Part shown: one piece after another, positions 14,955 to 23,355 of the stretch | How the letters are laid out: the number at the start of each line of letters is the position of its first letter | Position numbering within the stretch: position 1 is the first letter of the stretch | Assembly: GCA_045805605.1 (NCBI GenBank) | Contig: JBJMKX010000058.1 | Coordinates: 13,052 to 77,051 of the forward strand | Direction of reading: 5' to 3' | Source of the DNA: DATBDE01 sp045805605 | GTDB lineage: Bacteria > Actinomycetota > Thermoleophilia > Solirubrobacterales > Solirubrobacteraceae | Length of the DNA: 64,000 bases | Notes under the pieces: model-generated | Databases searched by the model: none | Seen by the model: the letters and a program-made list of their open reading frames with translations, nothing else | Told to the model about the DNA's origin: nothing | Made by a program: the position numbers and the translations under genes

Positions 14955-15913
14955 CCGCACGCGGCGTCGATGTCGCGCCCCCGCGTGAGGCGCACGGTCG
15001 CCCGCAGGCCGTGCGCCTCGAGGGTGGCGCGGAAAGCCTCGATGGCGGCGCGGCTCGAGCCCTGGTAGGGCGCGTCGGTGGGGTTGTAGGGGATGAGGTT
15101 GACCTTGAACGCACGAGGGTCGAGCAACTCGGCCAGCGCAATCGCCTGCTCATAGCGGTCGTTGATGCCGCCGAGCATCAGGTACTCGACGAAGACGGGC
15201 ATCCGCTTGCGCTCGTGCCACTCCAGGCACGCGGCGAGCACGTCGTCGAGCGGGTACCTGTCGTTGACCGGCATGAGCTCCGAGCGCAGCGCGTCCTCGG
15301 GCGCGTGGAGCGAGAGCGCCAGCCGGACCCTGGCGTCGCTGCGCGCGAGCCGCTCGATGCCGGGCACCCAGCCGACGGTGGAGATCGCGGTCCGGCGGTT
15401 GGTGATGCCGAGGTCGGGCAGGCGCTCGCACGCGCCGAGCACCGCGTCGAGGTTCATCATCGGCTCACCCATGCCCATGAACACGGCGTGGTCGACCGGC
15501 TGGATGCGGCGGAAGTGCAGCGCCTGGTCGAGGATCTCGCTCGTCTTCAGATTGCGCCCGAACTTCATGGCGCCGGTGGCGCAGAACGTGCACGTCAGCG
15601 GGCAGCCGGACTGGGAGCTCAGGCAGAGGCTGGCGCGCCCGTCGCGGTAGCGCATGAGCACGGCTTCGACGGGGCGCTGGTCGCTTGTTTCGAACAGGGC
15701 CTTGATCGTCTTGTCCTTCGCCTGCGCTTGCTGCTTCAACTGCAGCGAGGAGAGAGGGACTTCGGTTGCCAGTGCTTCCCGCAAGGCCGCGGGGAGGTCG
15801 GTCATCTCCTGGTAGCCGTGGGCTCCGCGCGCCGTCCACTGCCACACCTGCTGGGCGCGGTAGGGCGGCTCGCCGCGGTCGGCGAGGGTGCGCTCGAGGA
15901 GCTCGAGGTCCAT
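14900..15913 (-). CDS. rlmN: 23S rRNA (adenine-2503-C2)/tRNA (A37) methyltransferase RlmN
   Basis: Radical-SAM enzyme that methylates C2 of A2503 in 23S rRNA and A37 of some tRNAs. The 337 residues have the 4Fe-4S motif C104-x3-C108-x2-C111 (GCPLTCTFC), the upstream Cys97 (SLCLSSQSG) and the catalytic Cys319 in ACGQLA that forms the methyl intermediate. GMGEPMMN is also conserved. The start at 15913 lies 26 bp from the divergent rluB start, so one short region holds both promoters. Its tail overlaps the SRPBCC remnant. Confidence 0.97.
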   Translation of the reverse strand: MDLELLERTLADRGEPPYRAQQVWQWTARGAHGYQEMTDLPAALREALATEVPLSSLQLKQQAQAKDKTIKALFETSDQRPVEAVLMRYRDGRASLCLSSQSGCPLTCTFCATGAMKFGRNLKTSEILDQALHFRRIQPVDHAVFMGMGEPMMNLDAVLGACERLPDLGITNRRTAISTVGWVPGIERLARSDARVRLALSLHAPEDALRSELMPVNDRYPLDDVLAACLEWHERKRMPVFVEYLMLGGINDRYEQAIALAELLDPRAFKVNLIPYNPTDAPYQGSSRAAIEAFRATLEAHGLRATVRLTRGRDIDAACGQLAAREATNGRPTPVST

Positions 15914-15939
15914 GGGGCGCGACCTATCGTGGCAAAGCC

Positions 15940-16647
15940 ATGCGGCTGGCCAAGTACCTCGCGCATGCAGGCGTCGCCTCCCGGCGGGCGGCCGAGGACC
16001 TCATCCGCGCGGGCCGCGTGACCGTCGACGGGGAGGTGGTGGGCGACCTCGGGCGCCAGCTCGCGGGCGGCGAGGAGGTGCGAGTCGGCGGCGAGCTGGT
16101 CGGCGGGCGCGAGGAGCGCGCGGTGTGGCTGGTCAACAAGCCGGCGGGCGTGGTGTCGACGGCGCGCGACACGCACGGGCGGCCGACGGTGGTGTCGCTC
16201 GTTCCCGATGCGGGCGCGCGCCTCTACCCGGTGGGGCGCCTCGACGTCGACACGACCGGCCTGATCGTGGTCACCAACGACGGTGAGCTGGCCAACCGGC
16301 TGATGCACCCGCGCTATGAGGTGCCGCGAACGTACGAGGCGACGGTTCGGGGCGGGCCGGTGGGGGAGGGGGCGCTGCGGGCACTGCGCGCGGGCGTGCG
16401 GCTGGAGGATGGGGTGACGGCGCCGGCTTCCGTCCGCGCCTTGGGTCCCGACCGCCTGGAGCTCGTGATGCACGAGGGCCGCAAGCGCCAGGTGCGGCGG
16501 ATGTGCGAGGCGGTCGGGCATCCGGTGGTGGCTTTGCGCCGCGTGGCGTTCGGGCCTCTGCGCCTCGGTTCGCTTCCCGAAGGCGAGGCGCGCCGCCTGG
16601 AGGCCGCGGAGGTCGAAGCGCTCCGGACGGCGGCGACGAACGGGTAG
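15940..16647 (+). CDS. rluB: Pseudouridine synthase RluB/RsuA family
   Basis: Isomerises uridine to pseudouridine in rRNA. The 235-residue protein has an N-terminal S4 RNA-binding domain (MRLAKYLAHAGVASRRAAEDLI, about 1-50), then the catalytic domain with VNKPAG and GRLDVDTTGLIVVTNDG, where Asp102 is the nucleophile, and a C-terminal RKRQVRRM segment. ATG at 15940 fits the family start. In related genomes this gene sits between scpB and cmk-der; here both sides have been separated by insertions. RluB is favoured over RsuA by that context. Confidence 0.9.
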   Translation: MRLAKYLAHAGVASRRAAEDLIRAGRVTVDGEVVGDLGRQLAGGEEVRVGGELVGGREERAVWLVNKPAGVVSTARDTHGRPTVVSLVPDAGARLYPVGRLDVDTTGLIVVTNDGELANRLMHPRYEVPRTYEATVRGGPVGEGALRALRAGVRLEDGVTAPASVRALGPDRLELVMHEGRKRQVRRMCEAVGHPVVALRRVAFGPLRLGSLPEGEARRLEAAEVEALRTAATNG

Positions 16648-16680
16648 GGAGCGGTTTGGGGGGGTGGGTTGCGAGTGCGT

Positions 16681-16716
16681 GGAAGGTTTGGGCCCCTATG
16701 GGGGACCAAAGTTTCC
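16681..16716. promoter_or_regulatory. 36-bp palindrome across the start codon of the AbiEi/DUF559 gene
   Basis: Arms GGAA/TTCC, TTTGG/CCAAA and CCCC/GGGG are nested symmetrically around TAT, with the ATG at 16698-16700 at the centre. Thirteen of 18 positions pair canonically and two more as G-T. A site like this suits autorepression by a dimeric winged-helix protein, or a hairpin that hides the start codon. Confidence 0.6.
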
Positions 16717-17573
16717 ACTCATCCGTCTGGGCGCTCGCCCGGCGGCAGCACGGAGTGGTCGCGCGGGAGCAGCTGATCGACCTGGGCTTCACGCCAAAAG
16801 CGATCAAGCACCGCGTCGCCAAGGGGCGGCTGCATCCGGTCGGCCGGGGCGTCTACGCGGTCGGTCGGCCGGAGCTCACGCAACTCGGCCGCTGGATGGC
16901 GGCGCTTCTCGCGGTCGGGCCCGAGGCGGTCCTGAGCCACCGCAGCGCAGTCGCCCTCTGGGGGGTCGCCAAGCAACGAGGGAACGCCATCCACGTCAGC
17001 GTCCCCACCCATCTTCGTCGCCGCAGTTCACGCGGCATCATCGTCCACCGCCGCAACGAGCTGAACGCCACGACGCACCGCGGGATCCGAGTCGTGACCG
17101 TGGTGGATGCGTTGGTCGATCTTGCGGCGGAGGTGAGCGGCGACGAGCTCGAAGCTGCGATCAACGACGCCGACAAGCTCGACCTCGTCGACCCCGAGAC
17201 GCTGCGCGCAGAAATCGCGGCCAAGCGAACGCCCGGCGCCGGGAAGCTGCGCGCCGTCCTCGACCGCTACACCCCCACGGACTCGGCCCTCGAGCGGGAT
17301 TTCCTGCGGATCGTGCGTGAAGCGAGACTGCCCGAGCCGCGCACGCAGCAGCGCGTCAACGGCCACCGTGTCGACTTCTTCTGGCCCGACCTCAACCTCG
17401 TCGTCGAGACCGACGGCCTGCGTTACCACCGCAATCCGGCACAGCAGGCGGCCGATCGGGTCAGGGACCAGGACCACTTCGTCGCCGGCGTTCGCTCGCT
17501 GCGTTTCACGCGAGCCCAGGTGCGGTTCGAGCCGCGACGGGTGGAGGCCGTCCTGAGGGCCGCTGCTGCTTGA
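16698..17573 (+). CDS. AbiEi-type winged-helix plus DUF559 endonuclease-like protein
   Basis: A two-part accessory protein of 291 residues. Residues about 5-55 resemble the AbiEi antitoxin N-terminal domain (ALARRQHGVVAREQLIDLGF, KGRLHPVGRGVYAVG), a DNA-binding fold. Residues about 205-290 are a DUF559/Vsr-like endonuclease fold, with Glu213, VDFFWPDLNLVVETDG and RVRDQDHF giving the acidic nuclease pattern. Such proteins are common as multicopy accessory genes in high-GC actinobacteria; function is unproven. No partner toxin gene (AbiEii-type) is adjacent. It interrupts the usual rluB-to-aromatic-gene order, indicating acquisition. Confidence 0.75.
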   Translation: MGDQSFHSSVWALARRQHGVVAREQLIDLGFTPKAIKHRVAKGRLHPVGRGVYAVGRPELTQLGRWMAALLAVGPEAVLSHRSAVALWGVAKQRGNAIHVSVPTHLRRRSSRGIIVHRRNELNATTHRGIRVVTVVDALVDLAAEVSGDELEAAINDADKLDLVDPETLRAEIAAKRTPGAGKLRAVLDRYTPTDSALERDFLRIVREARLPEPRTQQRVNGHRVDFFWPDLNLVVETDGLRYHRNPAQQAADRVRDQDHFVAGVRSLRFTRAQVRFEPRRVEAVLRAAAA

Positions 17574-17584
17574 ATGCCGCCGCC

Positions 17585-17950
17585 ATGCGCCTCTACGCCC
17601 TTCGCGGCGCCATCACCGTTCCGCGCAACGACGCGGAGGAGATCGTCGCCGCCACCGAGCGGCTGACGGCCGAGCTCCTCGAGCGCAACGACCTGACGCC
17701 GGACAACCTCGTCTCCTGCATCTTCACCGCGACCGAAGACCTCGACGCCCAGTTCCCCGCCGTCGCCGCCCGGCGGCTCGGCCTCAACCACGTGCCGCTC
17801 CTCTGCGCCCGCGAGCTGCCGGTCCCCGGTGCGCTGCCGCGCGTCATCCGCGCGCTCGTCCACTACTACGCTGACGACGGCCACGCACCGCACCACGTGT
17901 ACCTCGACGACGCGCGCAAGCTGCGCTCCGACCTCGAAGGCGCCCAGTGA
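17585..17950 (+). CDS. aroH: Chorismate mutase, AroH class
   Basis: Converts chorismate to prephenate, the committed step to Phe and Tyr. The 121-residue protein is of the trimeric AroH type known from Bacillus: RGAITVPRNDAEEI near the N terminus, SCIFTATEDLDAQFPA and the active-site segment CARELPVPGALPRVIRALVH, where the Arg residues bind substrate carboxylates. ATG at 17585 is preferred over an upstream TTG. The aminotransferase gene overlaps its stop by 4 bp. Confidence 0.95.
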   Translation: MRLYALRGAITVPRNDAEEIVAATERLTAELLERNDLTPDNLVSCIFTATEDLDAQFPAVAARRLGLNHVPLLCARELPVPGALPRVIRALVHYYADDGHAPHHVYLDDARKLRSDLEGAQ

Positions 17951-19026
17951 CGATCGAGTTCTCCAGCCGCCTCCGCGACATCCCGGTCTATCCGGTGGCC
18001 GACGGCTACGCGCTGCCCGAGGAGATCGCGCTGCTGGCCTCCAACGAGTCGCCCGACCCGCCCCTGCCCGAGGTGATCGCCGCGGCGCACGCCGCCCTCG
18101 CCACCGCGAACCGGTACCCCGACCCCAGCGCCAGCCAGCTGCGATCCCGCCTGGCGGACCGCTACGGCGTTCCCGCCGCGCGCATCGCCGTCGGCAACGG
18201 CTCGTGCGACATCCTGCTCGCCGCCGGGCAGGCGCTGCTCGAGCCGGGCGCCGAGGTCGTCTACCCGTGGCCGAGCTTCTCCGTCTACCCGCACCTGGCG
18301 GCCGCGTCCGGCGCCACCGCGATCACCGTCCCGCTCGACGCCGACGACCGCCATGACCTCGACGCCATGGCCGCCGAGGTCACCGCGGCCACCCGCCTGG
18401 TCATCGTCTGCAATCCGAACAACCCGAGCTCGACCGCGCTCGAGCTCGACCGCATCGAGGCCTTCCTCGACGCCGTCCCCCGTCACGTCGCCGTCATCGT
18501 CGACGAGGCCTACTGCGAGTTCAACCTGCTCGACGACCCGGACGCATCGATCGAGCTCCTCGATCGCCACGCCAATCTCGTCCTGCTGCGCACGTTCTCC
18601 AAGGTCTACGGGCTGTGCGGCCTGCGGGTCGGCTTCGCCCTGTGCGCCTCGCAGGAGTTCCCTACCGCGGTCAACCAGGTCCGCCAGCCGTTCTTCTGCA
18701 ATGTCGCCGCCCAGGCCGCCGCCTTCGAGGCGCTCAGGCACCAGGACGAGGTCGCCCGCCGGGTCGAGCGCGCCGTCGCCGGCCGTCTGCAGCTCGCCGG
18801 CGGCCTCGAGGAGCAGGGGCTGAGGGTGGCCGACTCCCAGGCGAACTTCGTGTGGGTCCATCTCCCAGACGACGCCGAGGAACCCCGCGTGATGGCGGGG
18901 CTGACCGAGCGGGGCGTCCTCGTCCGCGCCGGCACCGCGCTGGGACGCGAGAACGCCCTGCGCGTGACCGTCGGCACCGAGGACGAGAACGACCGCTTCC
19001 TGCGCGCCTTGCGCGAGCGCGTCTGA
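17947..19026 (+). CDS. hisC: HisC-type aminotransferase (histidinol-phosphate or aromatic)
   Basis: PLP-dependent class I/II aminotransferase of 359 residues. It has LASNESPDPP at the N terminus, ANRYPDPSASQLR, the cofactor-contacting VIVCNPNNPSS and VDEAYCEF, and the PLP lysine Lys219 in RTFSKVYGL. The family includes histidinol-phosphate aminotransferase. Its place between chorismate mutase and DAHP synthase argues that here it makes phenylalanine or tyrosine from the keto acids, perhaps in addition to histidine. GTG start overlaps aroH. Confidence 0.88.
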   Translation: MTIEFSSRLRDIPVYPVADGYALPEEIALLASNESPDPPLPEVIAAAHAALATANRYPDPSASQLRSRLADRYGVPAARIAVGNGSCDILLAAGQALLEPGAEVVYPWPSFSVYPHLAAASGATAITVPLDADDRHDLDAMAAEVTAATRLVIVCNPNNPSSTALELDRIEAFLDAVPRHVAVIVDEAYCEFNLLDDPDASIELLDRHANLVLLRTFSKVYGLCGLRVGFALCASQEFPTAVNQVRQPFFCNVAAQAAAFEALRHQDEVARRVERAVAGRLQLAGGLEEQGLRVADSQANFVWVHLPDDAEEPRVMAGLTERGVLVRAGTALGRENALRVTVGTEDENDRFLRALRERV

Positions 19027-19034
19027 AGCTGCTA

Positions 19035-19055
19035 GACATCGATGTTCGCGATGTC
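19035..19055 (+). terminator. Hairpin after the aminotransferase gene
   Basis: GACATCG (19035-19041), a 7-nt loop and CGATGTC (19049-19055) form a perfect stem 8 bp after the stop. It probably ends or processes the aroH-hisC transcript. The remainder of this 275-bp gap is described under the next entry. Confidence 0.45.
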
Positions 19056-19214
19056 CTCTCGCCACGGCTACCTCTATTCGTACGCCTACGCCGCCGACAG
19101 CGGCGCGGGCGCCCGTGGCGATCGCTGGTCCTGGCGATTTACCTAGGCGCTCGGTCGGCTCCCTGAGGAGTCGCCGCATCGTTCGTGGCCCTGTGGCCGG
19201 GCGCCGTTTCCCGT

Positions 19215-19295
19215 GGGCGTAACGCCCTATCCCCGTTTCTGTCGTAGAACTTCAGAGGGGAGAGTCCCCACGAAGGGCGACCTCCCGAAAGGACC
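19215..19295 (+). promoter_or_regulatory. Hairpin-rich leader before the DAHP synthase gene
   Basis: The 275-bp gap before aroF contains GGGCGT-A-ACGCCC (19215-19227) and GGGGA-GAG-TCCCC (19257-19269), followed by GAAAGGACC as ribosome-binding site 7 bp before the ATG. No codons for a Phe/Tyr/Trp leader peptide and no known riboswitch core are apparent. It may hold the promoter and an attenuator for the aroF-tyrA-aroA-cmk run. Nothing else is recognisable in this gap. Confidence 0.35.
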
Positions 19296-19301
19296 AGCCA
19301 G

Positions 19302-20345
19302 ATGATGATCGTGATGAAAGCGACTGCCACGGAGGAGGACATCCGCTCCGTAGCCGAACGTATTGAGGGCGTCGGCGCGCGAGCGGACATCAGCCAGGGC
19401 GCGGAGGTGACCGTCATCGGCGCGGTCGGCGACCTCGAGCACGACCAGCGGGTCGCCGAGCTCGGCCTCGAGACGCTCGAGAGCGTCGACCACGTCATGC
19501 CGATCCTCAAGCCCTACCGGCTTGCGGCGGCCGAGCGGCGCCACGGCCGGCCGACCGTGCTCGACATCGGCGGCCGCAGGATCGGCGGCGAGCACTTCGC
19601 GCTGATCGCGGGCCCGTGCACGGTGGAGTCGCGCGACCAGACGCTCGAGGCCGCTCGCATCGTCCAGGCCGGCGGCGCATCCCTGTTCCGCGGCGGCGCC
19701 TACAAGCCGCGCACCAGCCCGTACTCGTTCCAGGGGCTCGGCCAGGAGGGCCTGCGCCTGCTCGCCGAGGCCAAGGCCGAATCGGGGCTGCCGGTCGTCA
19801 CCGAGCTCATGGACGTGCGCGACCTCGACGCGGTCATGGAGGTGGCCGACGTCGTCCAGCTCGGCGCCCGCAACATGCAGAACTACACGCTGCTGAGCGA
19901 GGTCGGCCGCTCGGGCGTGCCCGTGCTGATCAAGCGCGGCCTGTCCTCGACGCTCGAGGAGCTCCTCATGGCGGCGGAGTACGTCCTCAAGGAGGGCAAC
20001 GAGGCCGTGATGCTCTGCGAGCGCGGCATCCGCACATTCGAGACCGCCTACCGCTTCACGCTCGACCTGATGGCCATTCCCGTCCTCAAGGAGCTCACCC
20101 ACCTGCCGGTCATCGTCGACCCGTCGCACGCCGCCGGGCGGCGCGACCTGGTCGAGCCGATGTCCCTGGCCGCCGCCGCGGCCGGCGCCGACGGGATCAT
20201 CGTCGAAGTGCACCCTGAGCCCGAGGAGGCCATCTGCGACGGCCCCCAGGCCCTCGTCGGCGAGCACTTCGGCGCCTACGCCGAGCGCGTGCAGGCCGCG
20301 GCGGGGATCGCCGGCAAGACGCTCTCGATCGGGGCGGCCAACTAG
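19302..20345 (+). CDS. aroF: 3-deoxy-7-phosphoheptulonate synthase, type I-beta with regulatory domain
   Basis: Condenses PEP and erythrose 4-phosphate to start the shikimate pathway. Of 347 residues the first 70 or so (MMIVMKATATEEDI..., VMPILKPYRL) are a ferredoxin-like domain as in the Thermotoga enzyme, where it binds Tyr or Phe for feedback control. The barrel follows with GPCTVESRDQ, FRGGAYKPRTSPYSFQG, IKRGLSST and VIVDPSHAAGRRD carrying metal and substrate ligands. ATG at 19302 follows a good ribosome-binding site. The stop TAG is immediately followed by the likely tyrA start. Confidence 0.96.
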   Translation: MMIVMKATATEEDIRSVAERIEGVGARADISQGAEVTVIGAVGDLEHDQRVAELGLETLESVDHVMPILKPYRLAAAERRHGRPTVLDIGGRRIGGEHFALIAGPCTVESRDQTLEAARIVQAGGASLFRGGAYKPRTSPYSFQGLGQEGLRLLAEAKAESGLPVVTELMDVRDLDAVMEVADVVQLGARNMQNYTLLSEVGRSGVPVLIKRGLSSTLEELLMAAEYVLKEGNEAVMLCERGIRTFETAYRFTLDLMAIPVLKELTHLPVIVDPSHAAGRRDLVEPMSLAAAAAGADGIIVEVHPEPEEAICDGPQALVGEHFGAYAERVQAAAGIAGKTLSIGAAN

Positions 20346-21419
20346 CTGCCGACCTTCGCCGTCATCGGCGTCGGGTTGATCGGCGGCTCGGTCGGTCTGG
20401 CCGCGCGCGAGCGGTTGGGGGCGACCGTCCGCGGATTCGATCCCGCCGAAGGCGTCCTGCAGACGGCATGCGAGCGCGGCGCGGTGGACGTGCCCTGCAG
20501 TTCCATGTCGGATGCGGTGGCCGAGGCCGACACCGTGGTGGTGGCCGCGCCGGTCGGCGCCCTGCCCGAGGCCGTCGCCCAGTCGCTTCAAGCCGCGTCT
20601 CGGGACACCGTCGTCACCGACGTCGGCTCGACCAAGCGGGCGATCGTGGCCGCCGCCGACGACGAGCGCTTCGTCGGGGGCCATCCCCTCGCCGGCGCCG
20701 AGACCGCGGGAGTGGAGCACGCCCGCGCCGATCTGTTCGAGGGGGCCACCTGGTACCTGACCCCGACCGCGACCACCTCCGGCCTGCTCTACGAGCGCCT
20801 GCACCGCGCCATCGCGGCGCTGGGGGCGCGGCCCGCCGCCATCGACGCCACCGACCACGACCGGGTGCTCGCCGCCGTCTCGCATCTTCCGCACGTGCTC
20901 GCCAACGTGCTCGTCACCCAGGCGGGCGAGGCGCTGCCGGCGGGGGGCGAGGGCCTGACCGCCACCGGCCCCTCGTTCCGCGACGCCACCCGCGTCGCGG
21001 GCGCGAACTCCCGCATCTGGGGCGACATCTACCTGTCGAACGCCGATGCCCTCGCCGAGCGCATCGACGCCTCCATCGCCCGGCTGGCCGAGGTGCGCGA
21101 CCTGCTGCGTGCCGGCGACCGCGAGGGCGTGACGGCCTGGAACGAGGCCGCCGCGGCCGAGCGCCGCGGCCTGCTCGAGGCGGGGGTGGCCGGCGGCCCG
21201 GTGCAGGAGCTCCGTGTCTCGGTGCCCAACCGCCCCGGCGTGGTGGCCCAGGTCGCGCTGGCCCTCGGCCGCGCCGGTGTCAACATCGTCGACATGGCGC
21301 TCCATCCCACCCCCGACATGACCGAGGGCCTCATCGCCCTGTGGGTCAGCGGCGACCGCGAGGCCGACCGCGCGGTGGAGCTGATCGCGGAGCTCGACCT
21401 GCCGGTCGCGCGGGCATGA
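20346..21419 (+). CDS. tyrA: Prephenate dehydrogenase with C-terminal ACT domain
   Basis: Oxidatively decarboxylates prephenate to 4-hydroxyphenylpyruvate for tyrosine. The Rossmann loop VIGVGLIGGS sits at the very N terminus and DVGSTK, GGHPLAGAE and AVSHLPHVLA follow. Residues about 285-357 (RVSVPNRPGVVAQV...) form an ACT domain that normally senses amino acids. The frame opens directly after the aroF stop, and the first NTG is CTG at 20346; the next, TTG at 20376, would remove the nucleotide-binding glycines. A rare CTG start is therefore proposed. The stop overlaps aroA by 4 bp. Confidence 0.9.
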   Translation: MPTFAVIGVGLIGGSVGLAARERLGATVRGFDPAEGVLQTACERGAVDVPCSSMSDAVAEADTVVVAAPVGALPEAVAQSLQAASRDTVVTDVGSTKRAIVAAADDERFVGGHPLAGAETAGVEHARADLFEGATWYLTPTATTSGLLYERLHRAIAALGARPAAIDATDHDRVLAAVSHLPHVLANVLVTQAGEALPAGGEGLTATGPSFRDATRVAGANSRIWGDIYLSNADALAERIDASIARLAEVRDLLRAGDREGVTAWNEAAAAERRGLLEAGVAGGPVQELRVSVPNRPGVVAQVALALGRAGVNIVDMALHPTPDMTEGLIALWVSGDREADRAVELIAELDLPVARA

Positions 21420-22717
21420 GGACGGGCGTCAAGATCGAGCCCGCGCACGGCCTGCGCGGCACGCTCGTCCCGCCGCCCGACAAGTCGATCTCGCACCGCT
21501 GCGCGCTCGTCGGGACGATGGCGTCCGAGCCCGTGCGGGTGCACAACTACCTCGACGCCGGGGACACCAACGCCACCCTCGACGCCATCCGCTCCGTTGG
21601 CGCCGTGGTCGAGAACCGGCCCGACGAGATCGTCATCCGTGGCACCGGCCTGCGCGCGGCGGGCGAGGCCGACGCCCCCATCGACGTCCGCAACGCCGGC
21701 ACGCTCATGCGCCTGCTCCCCGGATGGCTGGCCGGCCAGCCCGGCGGGCTGCACTGGACGATCGACGGCGACGCGTCGATCCGCCGCCGCCCGGTCGACC
21801 GCATCGCCGACCCACTGCGGCAGATGGGGGGACGGATCGACGCCACCGACGGCCGCTACCCCCCGTTCATGGTCTTCGGCAGCGACCTGAGCGGCATCGA
21901 CTACGCCCTGCCGGTCGCCTCGGCTCAGGTCAAGTCGTGCGCGATGCTCGCGGCCCTGTTGGCGAGCGGCGAGACCAGCATCGCCGAGCCCCACCCGACC
22001 CGCGACCACACCGAGCGCCTGCTCGTGCGCGCCGGCGTGCCCGTCCGCCGCGAGGGCAACCGCGTCGTCGTGCCGTCCACCGACGAACTCGAGCTCGACG
22101 ACGTCACCGTGCCCGGCGACCTCTCGTCGGCGGCCTTCTTCATCGCGGCCGGCGTGCTCGTGCCGCGCTCGCGGCTCGTCGTGGAAGGCGTCGGCGTCAA
22201 CTGGACGCGCCAGGGCTTCCTGCGCGTGCTCGACCGGATGGGCGGGATCGTCGTCGGCGACCTCGAGGAGCTGGGCACGCCGCCCGGCCCCGACGAGCCG
22301 GTCGCCGACCTCGACGTGACCGCCGGCCCGCTCGAGGGCACGACCGTCGAGGCGGAGGAGGTGCCGCTCGCCATCGACGAGCTGCCGCTGATCGCACTGC
22401 TCGGCTGCTTTGCCGAGGGCGAGACGGTGGTCAAGGGCGCCGACGAGCTGCGCCTGAAGGAGTCCGACCGCATCGCCGGCGTGGTGGAAGGGCTGCGCGG
22501 GCTTGGGGCCGACATCGAGGCCACCAAGGACGGCTTCGGCGTGCGCGGCACGGGGGAGCTGCGCGGGGGCGCGTTGGATTCGCGCGGCGACCACCGCCTG
22601 GCGATGCTCGGCGCGGTGGCCGGCCTGGCCTCGCAGGACGGCGTGGAGGTGCTCGGCATGGACGCCGCGGCGATCTCCTACCCGGGCTTCCCCGAGGCCC
22701 TGGCGGCCCTCGTCTAA
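21416..22717 (+). CDS. aroA: 3-phosphoshikimate 1-carboxyvinyltransferase (EPSP synthase)
   Basis: Sixth shikimate-pathway enzyme, adding enolpyruvyl from PEP to shikimate 3-phosphate. The 433 residues show PPDKSISHR (Lys and Arg for PEP and shikimate binding), RNAGTLMR, the second-domain VPGDLSSAAFFIAAG, IDELPLIALLGCFAEG with the catalytic Asp, and LRLKESDRI near the end. Full length. ATG overlaps tyrA by 4 bp and its TAA shares one base with the cmk ATG. Confidence 0.97.
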   Translation: MRTGVKIEPAHGLRGTLVPPPDKSISHRCALVGTMASEPVRVHNYLDAGDTNATLDAIRSVGAVVENRPDEIVIRGTGLRAAGEADAPIDVRNAGTLMRLLPGWLAGQPGGLHWTIDGDASIRRRPVDRIADPLRQMGGRIDATDGRYPPFMVFGSDLSGIDYALPVASAQVKSCAMLAALLASGETSIAEPHPTRDHTERLLVRAGVPVRREGNRVVVPSTDELELDDVTVPGDLSSAAFFIAAGVLVPRSRLVVEGVGVNWTRQGFLRVLDRMGGIVVGDLEELGTPPGPDEPVADLDVTAGPLEGTTVEAEEVPLAIDELPLIALLGCFAEGETVVKGADELRLKESDRIAGVVEGLRGLGADIEATKDGFGVRGTGELRGGALDSRGDHRLAMLGAVAGLASQDGVEVLGMDAAAISYPGFPEALAALV

Positions 22718-23313
22718 TGGTCGTCGCGATCGACGGGCCCGCCGGGGCCGGCAAATCCACCGTGGCGCGGGCGGTCGCCCGCGCGCTCGGCTTCACCTAC
22801 CTGGACTCGGGCGCGATGTACCGCTGCGTCGCGCTGGCCGCCGACCGCGATCCGGAGGCGCTCGACATCGCCTTCGACGGCGACCGCGTGCTCCTCGACG
22901 GCCGCGACGTGACGGCCGCGATCCGCACCGCCGCGGTCTCCGAGCGCGCTTCGCAGGTCGCGGCCGACCCACGGGTGCGCGAGGCGATGGTCGCCAAGCA
23001 GCGCGAGCTCATGGCCACCGGCGACTGGGTCGCCGAGGGGCGCGACATCGGCACGGTCGTGGCGCCCGGGGCCGAGGTCAAGGTCTTCCTGACCGCCTCG
23101 CCACAAGAGCGCGCGCGCCGCCGCGCCGCCGAGCGGGGAGAGGATCTCCCGGCCGTGCTCGCCGAGCAGGCCATCCGCGACGAGCGCGACTCCAAGCGCG
23201 CGCATTCGCCGCTCGTGGCCGCCGATGACGCCGTCGAGGTCGACACCACCGGCCTGAGCATCGACGAGGTCGTCGCGAGGATCGCGGACCTCGTGGCTAC
23301 TCGCGCGAGCTGA
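22717..23313 (+). CDS. cmk: Cytidylate kinase
   Basis: Phosphorylates CMP and dCMP. The 198 residues carry the P-loop GPAGAGKS at 7-14, LDSGAMYRC, the EGRDIGTVV segment for CMP binding and the RDERDSKRAHSPL lid. Start ATG at 22717 shares the last A of the aroA stop. The aroA-cmk-der order is a conserved feature of actinobacteria and firmicutes. Confidence 0.97.
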   Translation: MVVAIDGPAGAGKSTVARAVARALGFTYLDSGAMYRCVALAADRDPEALDIAFDGDRVLLDGRDVTAAIRTAAVSERASQVAADPRVREAMVAKQRELMATGDWVAEGRDIGTVVAPGAEVKVFLTASPQERARRRAAERGEDLPAVLAEQAIRDERDSKRAHSPLVAADDAVEVDTTGLSIDEVVARIADLVATRAS

Positions 23314-23355
23314 ACCGGCGCGGGAAACGCGGCGGCGGCAAATACCCTCGTGTCA

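Noticed and set aside
19215..19301. Riboswitch or leader-peptide attenuator before aroF
   Set aside because: The GGGGAGAG...GAAGGG pattern faintly recalls glycine aptamers, but the core and tandem arrangement are absent and no aromatic-codon leader peptide exists.
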